Source: Competibacteraceae bacterium UBA2792 (GTDB taxonomy: Bacteria > Pseudomonadota > Gammaproteobacteria > Competibacterales > Competibacteraceae). From it: a DNA stretch of 9,862 nucleotides. The notes below the pieces were generated by a model. It saw nothing but the letters and a program-made list of their open reading frames with translations, made no database searches and was not told the DNA's origin. Location: NCBI GenBank assembly GCA_002352125.1, contig DEHU01000284.1, forward strand, positions 1 to 9,862. Reading direction: 5' to 3'. Shown here one piece after another: positions 1 to 7,248 of the stretch (its first letter is position 1; each line of letters starts with the position of its first letter). The position numbers were made by a program, and so were the translations under genes.

Positions 1-8
1 AATTTACG

Positions 9-23
9 GAGTACTAAGTACTC
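9..23. repeat. Perfect 15-bp palindrome (AGTACT twice)
   Basis: GAGTACT-A-AGTACTC is a perfect inverted repeat with a one-base centre. It can also be read as two copies of the self-complementary hexamer AGTACT separated by one A. It lies at the stop codon of the transposase remnant on the minus strand. Whether it is an operator, an element end or chance cannot be told, because the left flank is cut off by the window edge. Confidence 0.4.
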
Positions 24-186
24 ATTCAAAAGTTATCCAGTATTTTGAGCCGGACTGGTCGAGGATGGTTTGGAGTTCGGCTTTCAGGTGATTCACGCGG
101 GGGCTGGCGGCGCTCGGAATGGAGCGGGTCTGTCCGCGCGGCTGCCAGGCATAGGGGATGGCAGATGTCAAACAGAACGTGCTCGA
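22..186 (-). pseudogene. IS630-type transposase fragment (middle part), decayed
   Basis: Read on the minus strand, a stretch ending in TGA at 22-24 contains FCLTSAIPYAWQPRGQ (from 177 down) followed by TRSIPSAASPRVNHL. This resembles the block before the second catalytic aspartate of IS630-family transposases (FxLTxxxPYAWQPxGxTxxxPSxxSxRxNxL, from memory of the family). Similarity fades after about position 85, and the last 20 residues do not follow the family pattern. No intact start, no first aspartate and no C-terminal DDE part are present, so this is a remnant. The open frame upstream, running under the deacetylase gene, is a shadow. It may pair with the C-terminal fragment at 7036-7208. 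Recognition is by eye; no alignment was run. Confidence 0.5.
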
Positions 187-321
187 CGCCCGCGCCAGGC
201 GCCGGGCGGAAATCAAGCCGGCGGTGGTGTTGCGCGAGGCGGGCGCCTGACGCGGGAGGAGCGGTTTTCGCGGAAGCAATACAACGCGCGGAAGCGGTGC
301 GGCAAAACGCAACTTCCGCGC

Positions 322-342
322 GCTTTCCAAAATCTGGAAAGC
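322..342 (-). terminator. Hairpin 15 nt past the deacetylase stop codon
   Basis: GCTTTCCA (322-329) and TGGAAAGC (335-342) form a perfect 8-bp stem with a 5-nt loop, 14 nt downstream of the stop codon of the minus-strand deacetylase gene. No run of T follows on either strand, so it is not a canonical intrinsic terminator. It could be a 3'-end stabilising hairpin or a weak terminator. The rest of 187-356 holds nothing else that I recognise. Confidence 0.35.
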
Positions 343-356
343 ACCCGAAACCTCAA

Positions 357-1316
357 TTAACGCATCGGGGTTTCCAGGAAGGAATCGATCACGGCGGTCC
401 AGGCTTTGGCGATGTTGCGCAGATCGTAGCCGCCGCCGCCGACGCCGATGATGCGACCGTCGGCGAAATCCTCGGCGATCTGGCACAGGCTACGCGCGGC
501 GCGGCTGTGGGCGCGAGGCGAGTAGTGCAAGTGTGCCAGCGGGTCGCCGTCCAAGCCGTCGGCCCCGCAGTTCATGAAGACGAATTGCGGTTCCCACTTG
601 CGCAGGAATTCCTCGATCTTGTCCCACATCATCATGAAATCGTCGTCGGCCGACAGCGGCAGCAGCGGAATGTTGAGCTTGCGGCCCTTGGCCGGACCCT
701 TGCCGATTTCGTGCGGAAAGCCGCTCTGCGGGAAATTGTAGCGGCCGTCCTCGTGGATGTCGGCGAAAATGACGGTGGGGTCGGATTCGAACGGATAAAA
801 CACGCCGTCGCCGTGGTGGGCGTCGATATCGATGTAGGCGATACGCTCCAACCCGTATTCTTGTTGCAGGATTTTGATGGCGACCCCGACATCGTTGAAT
901 ACGCAAAAGCCGGAGGCGGTATCGGGCATGCTATGGTGCAGGCCAGCGATAGGCACAAAAATGCGCCGGATTTCGCCGTTCATGATCTTGCGCGTGGCAT
1001 CGACCACGGTACCGACCACCATCGCGGCATCTTCGAATACGCCCTTGTAAGCGGGCGTATCGCCGTAATCCAGCAAACCGTCGCCCACCTCCGAGTACGC
1101 TTTGACCTTTTCGACGTATTCGGAGGTGTGGAACAGCCTGAGCTGGTCTTCGGTCGCCATGACAGGATGCAAAACGCGCACTTGATAGTCGAGCTGGCGG
1201 ATGTGCATCTCGTCCCAGAAAGCGTGAATGCGGTCCGCCCCGAAGGGGTGGTCGTCGAATCCGTAGCGGCCCAATTCTTCGCCGGTGTAAACGGCCACCG
1301 TTCTGCTGCGTGCCAT
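357..1316 (-). CDS. Histone deacetylase/AcuC-family metal-dependent deacylase
   Basis: This 319-residue protein belongs to the arginase/deacetylase fold family (bacterial HDAC-like, AcuC, acetylpolyamine amidohydrolases), which removes acyl groups from lysine or polyamine amines using zinc. The signature is complete: the catalytic His pair in GLHHSM (H127, H128), metal ligands in DIDAHHGDGV (D165, H167), the third ligand in GADGLDGDP (D253) and the transition-state tyrosine in GGGGYD (Y297). Length fits the family and there is no signal peptide, so it is cytoplasmic. The ATG at 1316 follows GAGGATCGAGAA. It is divergent from the thioesterase gene with 171 bp between starts. The substrate cannot be read from the sequence; protein lysine deacylation (for example of acetyl-CoA synthetase, as for AcuC) and polyamine deacetylation are both possible. 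Confidence 0.93.
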   Translation of the reverse strand: MARSRTVAVYTGEELGRYGFDDHPFGADRIHAFWDEMHIRQLDYQVRVLHPVMATEDQLRLFHTSEYVEKVKAYSEVGDGLLDYGDTPAYKGVFEDAAMVVGTVVDATRKIMNGEIRRIFVPIAGLHHSMPDTASGFCVFNDVGVAIKILQQEYGLERIAYIDIDAHHGDGVFYPFESDPTVIFADIHEDGRYNFPQSGFPHEIGKGPAKGRKLNIPLLPLSADDDFMMMWDKIEEFLRKWEPQFVFMNCGADGLDGDPLAHLHYSPRAHSRAARSLCQIAEDFADGRIIGVGGGGYDLRNIAKAWTAVIDSFLETPMR

Positions 1317-1487
1317 ATGTTTCTCGATCCTCGTTCGAGGGTTGCGATTTTCGATAGGCTATCATAGTTCAGTTTGCGGCGGGTTTGGCATGCTGGCGGT
1401 CCAAAGATCGCTAGCGCGTCGATGTGGTGTCCATCTGCGCGCGGCCCGGTCACGTATCGGGCCGCGCTCCATCTTTCGAGAGGGTCC
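1317..1487. promoter_or_regulatory. Divergent promoter region with small palindromes
   Basis: This is the shared upstream region of the deacetylase (leftward) and thioesterase (rightward) genes. On the minus strand TATGAT (1366-1361) is a plausible -10 for the deacetylase, with only a weak -35 match near 1385-1390. It overlaps a perfect palindrome GATAG-G-CTATC (1353-1363). A second palindrome CCTCG-TT-CGAGG lies at 1329-1340, inside the expected deacetylase leader. The rightward promoter is not clear: TATCAT (1360-1365) lacks a good -35. The palindromes could be operators; this is inference only. Confidence 0.35.
1439..1467 (+). promoter_or_regulatory. Strong 10-bp GC hairpin in the thioesterase 5' UTR
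   Basis: GCGCGGCCCG (1439-1448) and CGGGCCGCGC (1458-1467) are perfectly complementary around a 9-nt loop (1449-1457). The structure ends 20 nt before the thioesterase ATG and 10 nt before its GAGAGGG ribosome binding site. Neither strand has a following T-run, so it is not a standard terminator. In the mRNA it would form a very stable stem directly upstream of the ribosome binding site. Confidence 0.6.
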
Positions 1488-1925
1488 ATGACTGCAATCG
1501 AACCGGAAAAACGCGATCTCTTTCCGCGGGATCGCCAGCCAACCGTCCGCATTCTGGCGATGCCAGCTCACGCCAATCCAAACGGCAATATTTTCGGCGG
1601 CTGGATCATGGCGCAGATGGACGTCGCCGGCGGGGTCGTAGCGCTGGAGTACGCCGGCGGGCCGGTATCGACCGTGGCGGTTACGTCCATGGAATTTCAC
1701 CGGCCAGTGAACGTCGGCGATTTGGTGAGCTGCTTTGCCCGCATTCAGAAAGTAGGTTCGACCTCGATCACGGTCAAGGTCGAGGTTTTCGCCCAAAGAG
1801 CGCACGACGGCGTGCTGGAGTCCACCAAGGTGACTGAAGCCGTGATCGTTTATGTTGCCATCGGCAAGGACGGTATGCCCAGCAAACTACCGGAGCGAGG
1901 GCCAGATTTCGGACAGTATTGGTAA
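1488..1925 (+). CDS. YciA-like hotdog-fold acyl-CoA thioesterase
   Basis: This is a 145-residue cytoplasmic protein of the hotdog-fold acyl-CoA thioesterase family; members hydrolyse acyl-CoA to fatty acid and CoA. The block NPNGNIFGGWIMAQMD (residues 30-45) is the YciA signature (N-G-x-I-F-G-G-W-I-M-x-Q-M-D), with D45 at the position of the catalytic aspartate of YciA/HI0827. EFHRPVNVGDLV (69-80) and TSITVKVEVF (92-101) are the following conserved strands. The ATG at 1488 was chosen over an upstream in-frame ATG at 1374 because family homology starts just after it and GAGAGGG sits 4 nt upstream. The earlier start would translate through the 10-bp hairpin and add 38 residues of no recognisable family. 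Length matches YciA (about 130-160). Chain-length preference cannot be inferred. Confidence 0.9.
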   Translation: MTAIEPEKRDLFPRDRQPTVRILAMPAHANPNGNIFGGWIMAQMDVAGGVVALEYAGGPVSTVAVTSMEFHRPVNVGDLVSCFARIQKVGSTSITVKVEVFAQRAHDGVLESTKVTEAVIVYVAIGKDGMPSKLPERGPDFGQYW

Positions 1926-1998
1926 AAGCGGTAAAAATTTTCGCCGATCCATCGCTCTTGCGCTCGTTCGAGACTGGTCTGATTGGAGCGAGGCTTCT

Positions 1999-2032
1999 TA
2001 TACTTAAATCTCCGTATCGCGGAGACGCTGGC
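1999..2032 (+). promoter_or_regulatory. -10-like TATACT and hairpin covering the ribosome binding site
   Basis: TATACT (1999-2004) resembles a -10 element, with no good -35 at 16-18 bp. Just downstream, TCTCCG (2009-2014) and CGGAGA (2020-2025) form a 6-bp stem with loop TATCG. The 3' arm contains GGAG (2021-2024), the only Shine-Dalgarno sequence for the TTG start at 2033, so the folded RNA would hide the ribosome binding site. Confidence 0.4.
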
Positions 2033-3340
2033 TTGGAAAATCTCCTGTTGGTCGTGGCGGCGCTGCTGCTCGTGGCACTGAACGGCTTTTTCGTGGCCGC
2101 CGAGTTCGGTCTCGTCAAATTACGTCAAACGCGTATTCGCGGCATCGTTAAAATTTATGGCTTGCGCGGTCGTCTTCTCGCCAAGGTGCATTCTCATCTG
2201 GACGCTTATTTGTCGGCATGCCAGTTGGGCATCACGCTGGCTTCGCTCGGCCTTGGCTGGATTGGCGAGCCGGCGTTTGCCCGGCTGCTGGAACCCGTGT
2301 TTGGCTGGCTGGACGTTTCATCGCCGGAACTGAGGCACGGCATTTCGTTTTTCTTCGCTTTTTCCGTCATTTCGTTCTTGCATATCGTGGTGGGCGAACT
2401 CGCGCCAAAATCCTTGGCCATTCGCCGGCCGGAAAAGGTCGCCATCTGGTCGGCTACGCCGCTGTACGTTTTCTATTGGATCATGTACCCGGCGATTTGG
2501 GTGTTGAACGTCAGCGCCAACGGCGTGCTGTGGCTGGCCAGGCTCGATGGAACCCACGGCCACGAAGCGCACTACTCGGCGGAAGAACTGAAATTGATCC
2601 TGCGCGGCGGTCACTCTGCGGGTAAGTTCACGCCCGACGAGATGCAAGTCATGGCGTATGCGTTGGACTTCGGCGACCTCGAAGTGTCCGAGCTGATGCA
2701 CCCGATCAGCGAAGTGGCTGGCTTGTACCAAAACCGCAATACTTCCCAGAACCTGGAAACCATTTACCAAAGCCGCTACAGCCGTTATCCGTACTTTGGT
2801 CGGGACGGGGAAACGGTGCTGGGCGTCGTCCACCTGAAAGATTTGTTTCTGGCCCAGCAGAATGGCAAATCCATCGAAAATCTGAAAGATTACTTGCGGC
2901 CGGTACAGTACGTCGCTCCCGATACTCCGGCTCTGGAATTGTTCCGCCGCTTCCGCAAGGGTGCGCCACACTTCGCCGTCGTCGGCCAGAAAGGTAGCAA
3001 GGCGGATGGTTTTATCACCCTGGACGATATGCTGGGTGCGCTGGTCGGAAAAATTCGCGACGAGTTTCGGCAAAGCCAGAACGATTGGATGGCGCTCGAC
3101 GACGGCACGCTAATCGGCAAGGGTAGCCTGCCCATTTTTACCTTGGAGCGAGCTCTTGGCATCGAGATCGATAACGAGAACGTCGATTCGGTGGGTGGGC
3201 TGGTCATGTGGAAATTGGGTGATGTGCCGGAAGAGGGCCAGAAAATCGGGTTCGAGCAGTTCGACGTGGTCGTGAAGAAAATGAATGGTCCTCGTATCAT
3301 GCTGGTGCGGGTTTATCCGAAGGAATCGGCGAGCGGTTAG
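2033..3340 (+). CDS. CNNM/CorC-type membrane protein (DUF21, CBS pair, CorC_HlyC domain)
   Basis: This 435-residue inner-membrane protein belongs to the family annotated as hemolysin-related or magnesium/cobalt efflux protein. Order: DUF21/CNNM transmembrane domain (about 1-200) with hydrophobic segments near 3-22, 60-80, 103-124 and 138-165 and the conserved [10 protein letters not shown] (121-130); two CBS domains (about 215-275 with [20 protein letters not shown], and 285-340 with [10 protein letters not shown] and [11 protein letters not shown]); then a C-terminal CorC_HlyC domain (about 353-430, [11 protein letters not shown]). The family is linked to Mg2+/Co2+ homeostasis; haemolysis is not implied. 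The TTG at 2033 was chosen because GGAG lies 8 nt upstream and the first membrane segment starts immediately. An ATG at 1919 would overlap the thioesterase gene and add 38 polar residues. The 3' end overlaps the convergent oxoprolinase gene by 44 bp. Confidence 0.9.
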   Translation: MENLLLVVAALLLVALNGFFVAAEFGLVKLRQTRIRGIVKIYGLRGRLLAKVHSHLDAYLSACQLGITLASLGLGWIGEPAFARLLEPVFGWLDVSSPELRHGISFFFAFSVISFLHIVVGELAPKSLAIRRPEKVAIWSATPLYVFYWIMYPAIWVLNVSANGVLWLARLDGTHGHEAHYSAEELKLILRGGHSAGKFTPDEMQVMAYALDFGDLEVSELMHPISEVAGLYQNRNTSQNLETIYQSRYSRYPYFGRDGETVLGVVHLKDLFLAQQNGKSIENLKDYLRPVQYVAPDTPALELFRRFRKGAPHFAVVGQKGSKADGFITLDDMLGALVGKIRDEFRQSQNDWMALDDGTLIGKGSLPIFTLERALGIEIDNENVDSVGGLVMWKLGDVPEEGQKIGFEQFDVVVKKMNGPRIMLVRVYPKESASG

Positions 3341-6300
3341 CTTCGGCAATGCCGGGTTCGCCGTATCCGCCACCGCCCGGTGTTTCGATGACGAACGCAT
3401 CGCCGGCTTGCACGGCCGTTTGCGCCGTGCCCGGCAATTCCTCGATTCTGCCGCCGGCCCGCTCCACGGTGTTGCGGCCAGTCAGGCCCGGTTTTCCACC
3501 CTCAAGGCCGTAGGGTGGGATACGGCGATGGCCGGAGAGAATCGCGGCGGTCATCGGTTCCAGAAAGCGGAGGCGCCGAACGGCTCCATCGCCGCCGCGC
3601 CAGCGGCCCTTGCCGCCGCTGTGTTCGCGGATGCGAAATTCCTCCAGCCGCACCGGAAACCGCCACTCCAGCACCTCCGGGTCGGTCAGGCGCGAATTGG
3701 TCATGTGGGTGTGGACCGCCGAGGCGCCGTCGAAGCCCGGTCCCGCGCCGGCGCCGCCGCAAATCGTCTCGTAATACTGGTGGCGGTCGTTGCCGAAGGT
3801 GAAGTTGTTCATCGTGCCCTGGGCGGCGGCCAGCACGCCGAGCGCGCCGTAGAGCGCATCGACGATACATTGCGACGTTTCCACGTTGCCCGCGACCACC
3901 GCCGCCGGCGGGCGGGGATCGAGCAGGCTGCCTTCCGGGATGACGATGTCCAGCGGCCGCAGACAACCGGCGTTCAGCGGGATATCGTCGTCCACCAGGG
4001 TACGGAACACGTACAGCACCGCCGCCAGACAGACCGCGCGGGGAGCGTTGAAATTGTTGGCCTGCTGGGGCGAGGTGCCAGTGAAGTCGATTTTGGCCGA
4101 GCGTCGCGCCCGGTCCAGCGTCACGGCGACCCGAATGACGGCGCCGTTGTCCATCTCGTAGGTGAACGCGCTATCCTGCAATCGATCCAGCGCGCGGCGC
4201 ACCTGTTCGGCGGCGTTGTCCTGGACGTGTCCCATGTAAGCATCGACGGTTTCCAGCCCGAAGTGCGCGACCATCCGCCGCAATTCTCCCGCTCCTTTTT
4301 CGTTGGCGGCGATTTGGGCGTGCAGGTCGGCCAGATTTTGCCGGGGATTGCGCGCCGGCCAAGGTTTGGCGGCGAGCCGCTCCAGCAATTCTTGCTCGCG
4401 AAATCGGCCGCCGGCCACCAGTTGAAAGTTATCCAACAATACCCCTTCCTGATCGATGGTGGTGCTATCTGGCGGCATCGAGCCGGGGGTGACGCCGCCG
4501 ATGTCGGCGTGATGGCCGCGCGAGGCGACGTAGAACAGCAATTCCCGGCCGTCTTCGTCGAAGACCGGCGTGATGACCGTTACGTCCGGCAGATGCGTGC
4601 CGCCGCTGTAGGGCGCGTTGGTGGCGTACACGTCGCCGGGCTGGAACCGGCCCTGGTTTGCCCGAATGACGGTTTGCACCGCCTCGCCCATCGAGCCGAG
4701 GTGTACCGGAATGTGCGGAGCGTTGGCGATCAGTTGGCCGTCCGGGTCGAACAGCGCGCAGGAAAAATCCAGCCGCTCCTTGATGTTGACCGAATGTGCG
4801 GTATTGGCCAGAGTCACGCCCATTTGTTCGGCGATGGACATGAACAGGTTGTTGAAAACCTCCAGCATGACCGGGTCTACGGCCGTGCCGACCGCTACCT
4901 GCTGCGGGCGCGGTTCGTAACGGGTCAGCACCAGATCGTTGCGTGCCGTAACCCCGGCTTGCCAGCCGGGTTCGATCAGCGTTGTCGCGCCGGTTTCGCC
5001 GACGATTGCCGGGCCGGCAACGCGGTCGCCGGGCCGTAACTCGTCGCGGCGGTAGAGCGGGGCGGCGACATCGGCACCGCCGCAGCGCACCCGAACCGTC
5101 GCGGCGGGTTGCAAAGCTGGCTGTCGGGTTTTTCCTTCCGTGGCGGGAAAGGGTGGCGTATCGGCGGCGGGGGAGTGGTTTGCATCGAAACCGCTACCGA
5201 CCGCTTCGACTGTTGCCGCTTCGACGATCAATCCTTTTTCGGGCATGACGAAGCCGAATCGCTGGCGATGGGCGATCTCGAAACGAGTCCGCAGTTCGGT
5301 CAAGTCATCGGCGGCGACGCTTAGGGCGGTGTCGCTGCCGGCGTAGCGCAAGCGGACGGCGCGAACGATTCGGGTCGCGGCGGCGGAAATACCTTGTGCC
5401 GCCATCTCCGCGCATCCCGCTTGCGCCAGTTCGGCGAAAACCTGTTGCAGTGGTGCCATTGAATCGCCATCGAGCGGCGTTTCGATCGCGCGTTCCTTCA
5501 GCAATCGGGTATCGGCCAATCCCATGCCATAAGCCGATAGCATGCCGGCAAAGGGATGGATGAAGACAGCCGGCATTCCCAATGTATCGGCGACGGCGCA
5601 GGCGTGCTGACCGCCAGCCCCGCCGAAGCAGCACAGGGTGTATTCCGTCACGTCGTAGCCGCGCTGAGTCGAGATTTGTTTGATGGCGTTCGCCATGTTT
5701 TCGACGGCGATTTTCAGGAAACCTTCGGCCAGTCCGGCCGGCGCGTACATTTTGCCGGTCGCGGCTCGAACTTCGGCGGCGAGCAGTTCGAAGCGGTGAA
5801 CGACCGTTTCCCGGTCCAGGGGCTGGTCTTGGCTGGGGCCGAATACGTGGGGAAAGAACGCCGGCTGGATTCGTCCCAGCAGCACGTTGCAATCGGTCAC
5901 CGTCAGCGGTCCGCCGCGCCGGTAACAGGCCGGTCCCGGGTTGGCGCCGGCCGATTCCGGGCCAACCCGCAGCCGGGTTCCGTCGAAGCGGCAAATTGAA
6001 CCGCCACCGGCCGCCACGGTGTGAATGTGCAGCATCGGCGCCCGCAACCGCACCCCGGCGACCAGGGTTTCGAACGCGCGTTCGTACTCGCCGGCGTAGT
6101 GGGCGACGTCGGTGGAAGTGCCGCCCATGTCGAAGGTGATGATTTTGCCAAAGCCTGACCGGGTGGCGGTGCGTGCGGCGCCGACGATGCCACCAGCCGG
6201 ACCGGACAGGATGCTGTCTTTACCCTGAAAGTGGCGGGCATGGACCAGCCCGCCGTTGGATTGCATAAACAGCAATCGCGCATCGCCCAGCTCGCTTGCC

Positions 6301-7010
6301 ACACGATCCACGTAACGGCGCAAGATCGGCGACAGATAAGCATCGACCACCGTCGTGTCGCCGCGTCCAATCAGTTTCATCAGCGGGCTGACTTGATGGG
6401 AAACCGAGATTTGAGCGAAGCCGGTTTCTTGGGCTAGTTTCGCTGCTTGTCGTTCGTGATCCGGGTAGCGGTAGCCGTGTAGCAACACGATGGCGACGGC
6501 GCGGATGCCGGCGCGATAAGCGTCCTCCAGCGCCGCACGGGTGCTTTCGGCGTCGAAGGGAACGAGGATTTCGCCCTGCGCCGAGATCCGTTCCCGCACT
6601 TCTGCCGCCCGTTCGTACAGCGGTTCCGGCAACGCGATGCGGCGAGCGAACAGTTTGGGCCGGTTCTGGTAGGCGATGCGCAAGGCATCCCGAAACCCTT
6701 GGGTAATCAGCAGCAAGGTCCGGTCGCCTTTGTGTTCCAGCAGTGCGTTAGTGGCGACGGTGGTGCCCATTTTTACTTCCGCGATACGGTCGGCGGGAAT
6801 CGGCTGGTCTGGTGTCAGACCCAGCAAATCGCGAATGCCTTGCAGGGCGGCGTCGGGGTAGTGTTCCGGGTTATCCGAAAGCAGCTTGTGCGTCACCAAT
6901 CGACCGTCGGGGCGCCGGGCCACGATGTCCGTGAAGGTGCCGCCCCGGTCGATCCAGAACTGCCAGGGACCGGAGACGGGAGTGGCGGGTTTGGAGAAAG
7001 GAGTTTCCAT
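3297..7010 (-). CDS. 5-oxoprolinase / hydantoinase A-B fusion, ATP-dependent
   Basis: This 1237-residue cytoplasmic enzyme has both hydantoinase halves on one chain, as in full-length 5-oxoprolinase (usually about 1200-1290 residues), which hydrolyses 5-oxo-L-proline with ATP to glutamate in glutathione/pyroglutamate recycling. HyuA half: [12 protein letters not shown] (19-30, nucleotide-binding loop), [19 protein letters not shown] (80-98), [13 protein letters not shown] (293-305), TVAAGGGSI (331-339), [14 protein letters not shown] (350-363) and [11 protein letters not shown] (460-470). HyuB half from about 708: [20 protein letters not shown] (711-730), then [31 protein letters not shown] and RGHHADIGG, ending with GGGGYGEPG. 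The ATG at 7010 is the only start ahead of the nucleotide loop, but it has no clear Shine-Dalgarno. The reverse-strand 584-codon open frame at 3285-5039 is a shadow. ATP-dependent hydantoinase activity on another cyclic amide is the main alternative. Confidence 0.92.
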   Translation of the reverse strand: METPFSKPATPVSGPWQFWIDRGGTFTDIVARRPDGRLVTHKLLSDNPEHYPDAALQGIRDLLGLTPDQPIPADRIAEVKMGTTVATNALLEHKGDRTLLLITQGFRDALRIAYQNRPKLFARRIALPEPLYERAAEVRERISAQGEILVPFDAESTRAALEDAYRAGIRAVAIVLLHGYRYPDHERQAAKLAQETGFAQISVSHQVSPLMKLIGRGDTTVVDAYLSPILRRYVDRVASELGDARLLFMQSNGGLVHARHFQGKDSILSGPAGGIVGAARTATRSGFGKIITFDMGGTSTDVAHYAGEYERAFETLVAGVRLRAPMLHIHTVAAGGGSICRFDGTRLRVGPESAGANPGPACYRRGGPLTVTDCNVLLGRIQPAFFPHVFGPSQDQPLDRETVVHRFELLAAEVRAATGKMYAPAGLAEGFLKIAVENMANAIKQISTQRGYDVTEYTLCCFGGAGGQHACAVADTLGMPAVFIHPFAGMLSAYGMGLADTRLLKERAIETPLDGDSMAPLQQVFAELAQAGCAEMAAQGISAAATRIVRAVRLRYAGSDTALSVAADDLTELRTRFEIAHRQRFGFVMPEKGLIVEAATVEAVGSGFDANHSPAADTPPFPATEGKTRQPALQPAATVRVRCGGADVAAPLYRRDELRPGDRVAGPAIVGETGATTLIEPGWQAGVTARNDLVLTRYEPRPQQVAVGTAVDPVMLEVFNNLFMSIAEQMGVTLANTAHSVNIKERLDFSCALFDPDGQLIANAPHIPVHLGSMGEAVQTVIRANQGRFQPGDVYATNAPYSGGTHLPDVTVITPVFDEDGRELLFYVASRGHHADIGGVTPGSMPPDSTTIDQEGVLLDNFQLVAGGRFREQELLERLAAKPWPARNPRQNLADLHAQIAANEKGAGELRRMVAHFGLETVDAYMGHVQDNAAEQVRRALDRLQDSAFTYEMDNGAVIRVAVTLDRARRSAKIDFTGTSPQQANNFNAPRAVCLAAVLYVFRTLVDDDIPLNAGCLRPLDIVIPEGSLLDPRPPAAVVAGNVETSQCIVDALYGALGVLAAAQGTMNNFTFGNDRHQYYETICGGAGAGPGFDGASAVHTHMTNSRLTDPEVLEWRFPVRLEEFRIREHSGGKGRWRGGDGAVRRLRFLEPMTAAILSGHRRIPPYGLEGGKPGLTGRNTVERAGGRIEELPGTAQTAVQAGDAFVIETPGGGGYGEPGIAEANRSPIPSDKPAPA

Positions 7011-7035
7011 ATTCGAAGCTTTAATGGGGCGTTGT

Positions 7036-7208
7036 TGGTTTTTATACCATTAGTTCTTGGCGATTCGGAAAAATCGTCGCTTTGTCGAAAGGCCGTCACC
7101 CGCTGGCTTTCCGAATGCCCCGCTCAGGTCAAAATCTTCTATCTGCTGCCTTGTGCCCCAGAGCGCAATCCCGCCGAATATCTTGGCTGGGATTTCCGAC
7201 GAGGGTAA
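7036..7208 (+). pseudogene. IS630-type transposase C-terminal fragment, decayed
   Basis: The plus-strand frame ending at TAA 7206-7208 reads [14 protein letters not shown], then RKAVTRWLSECPAQVKIFYL and LPCAPERNPAEYLGWDFRRG. This matches the C-terminal DDE region of IS630-family transposases (VxLDNxxxH...AVxxWL...IxxFYLPxYxPELNPxEyLwxxlK). The catalytic glutamate of NPAE is kept, but the second aspartate motif (normally DN) is degraded to LGDS with altered spacing, and ELNP has become ERNP. The N-terminal two thirds are missing and the frame stops 3 nt before the CRISPR array, so it is a non-functional remnant. The frame is open further left only as a shadow of the oxoprolinase gene. Recognised by eye. 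Confidence 0.65.
7041..7070 (-). promoter_or_regulatory. Possible oxoprolinase promoter inside the IS remnant
   Basis: On the minus strand TATAAA (7046-7041) lies 31 nt upstream of the oxoprolinase ATG and looks like a -10 element. The best -35 at 17-18 bp (TTCCGA/TCCGAA, about 7064-7070) is poor. If used, the promoter lies within the transposase remnant on the other strand. Confidence 0.3.
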
Positions 7209-7211
7209 TAG

Positions 7212-7248
7212 ATCCTAATCCCTTCTTCATCAGGGCAAGGTTTCAAAC
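7212..7248 (-). repeat. Degenerate terminal (leader-distal) repeat
   Basis: The leftmost repeat reads ATCCTAATCCC instead of GTCTTAATCCC and ends in C instead of G: substitutions at bases 1, 4 and 37. A decayed last repeat is typical of the old end of an array, so this supports placing the leader at the right. Confidence 0.85.

Noticed and set aside
158..250. Small plus-strand frame starting MADVKQNVLDARARRR
   Set aside because: Only 30 codons, GGGG directly abuts the ATG with no spacing, no family is recognised, and it runs largely antisense to the transposase remnant.
45..1367. Plus-strand open frame (440 codons) opposite the deacetylase gene
   Set aside because: It is a shadow; the minus strand carries every catalytic motif of the deacetylase family.
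3285..5039. Long plus-strand open frame (584 codons) opposite the oxoprolinase gene
   Set aside because: It is a GC-rich antisense shadow of a well-recognised enzyme, with no family motifs of its own.
7011..7211. Region left of the array as the CRISPR leader
   Set aside because: It encodes a transposase remnant, has no promoter aimed at the array, and the adjoining repeat is the degenerate one.
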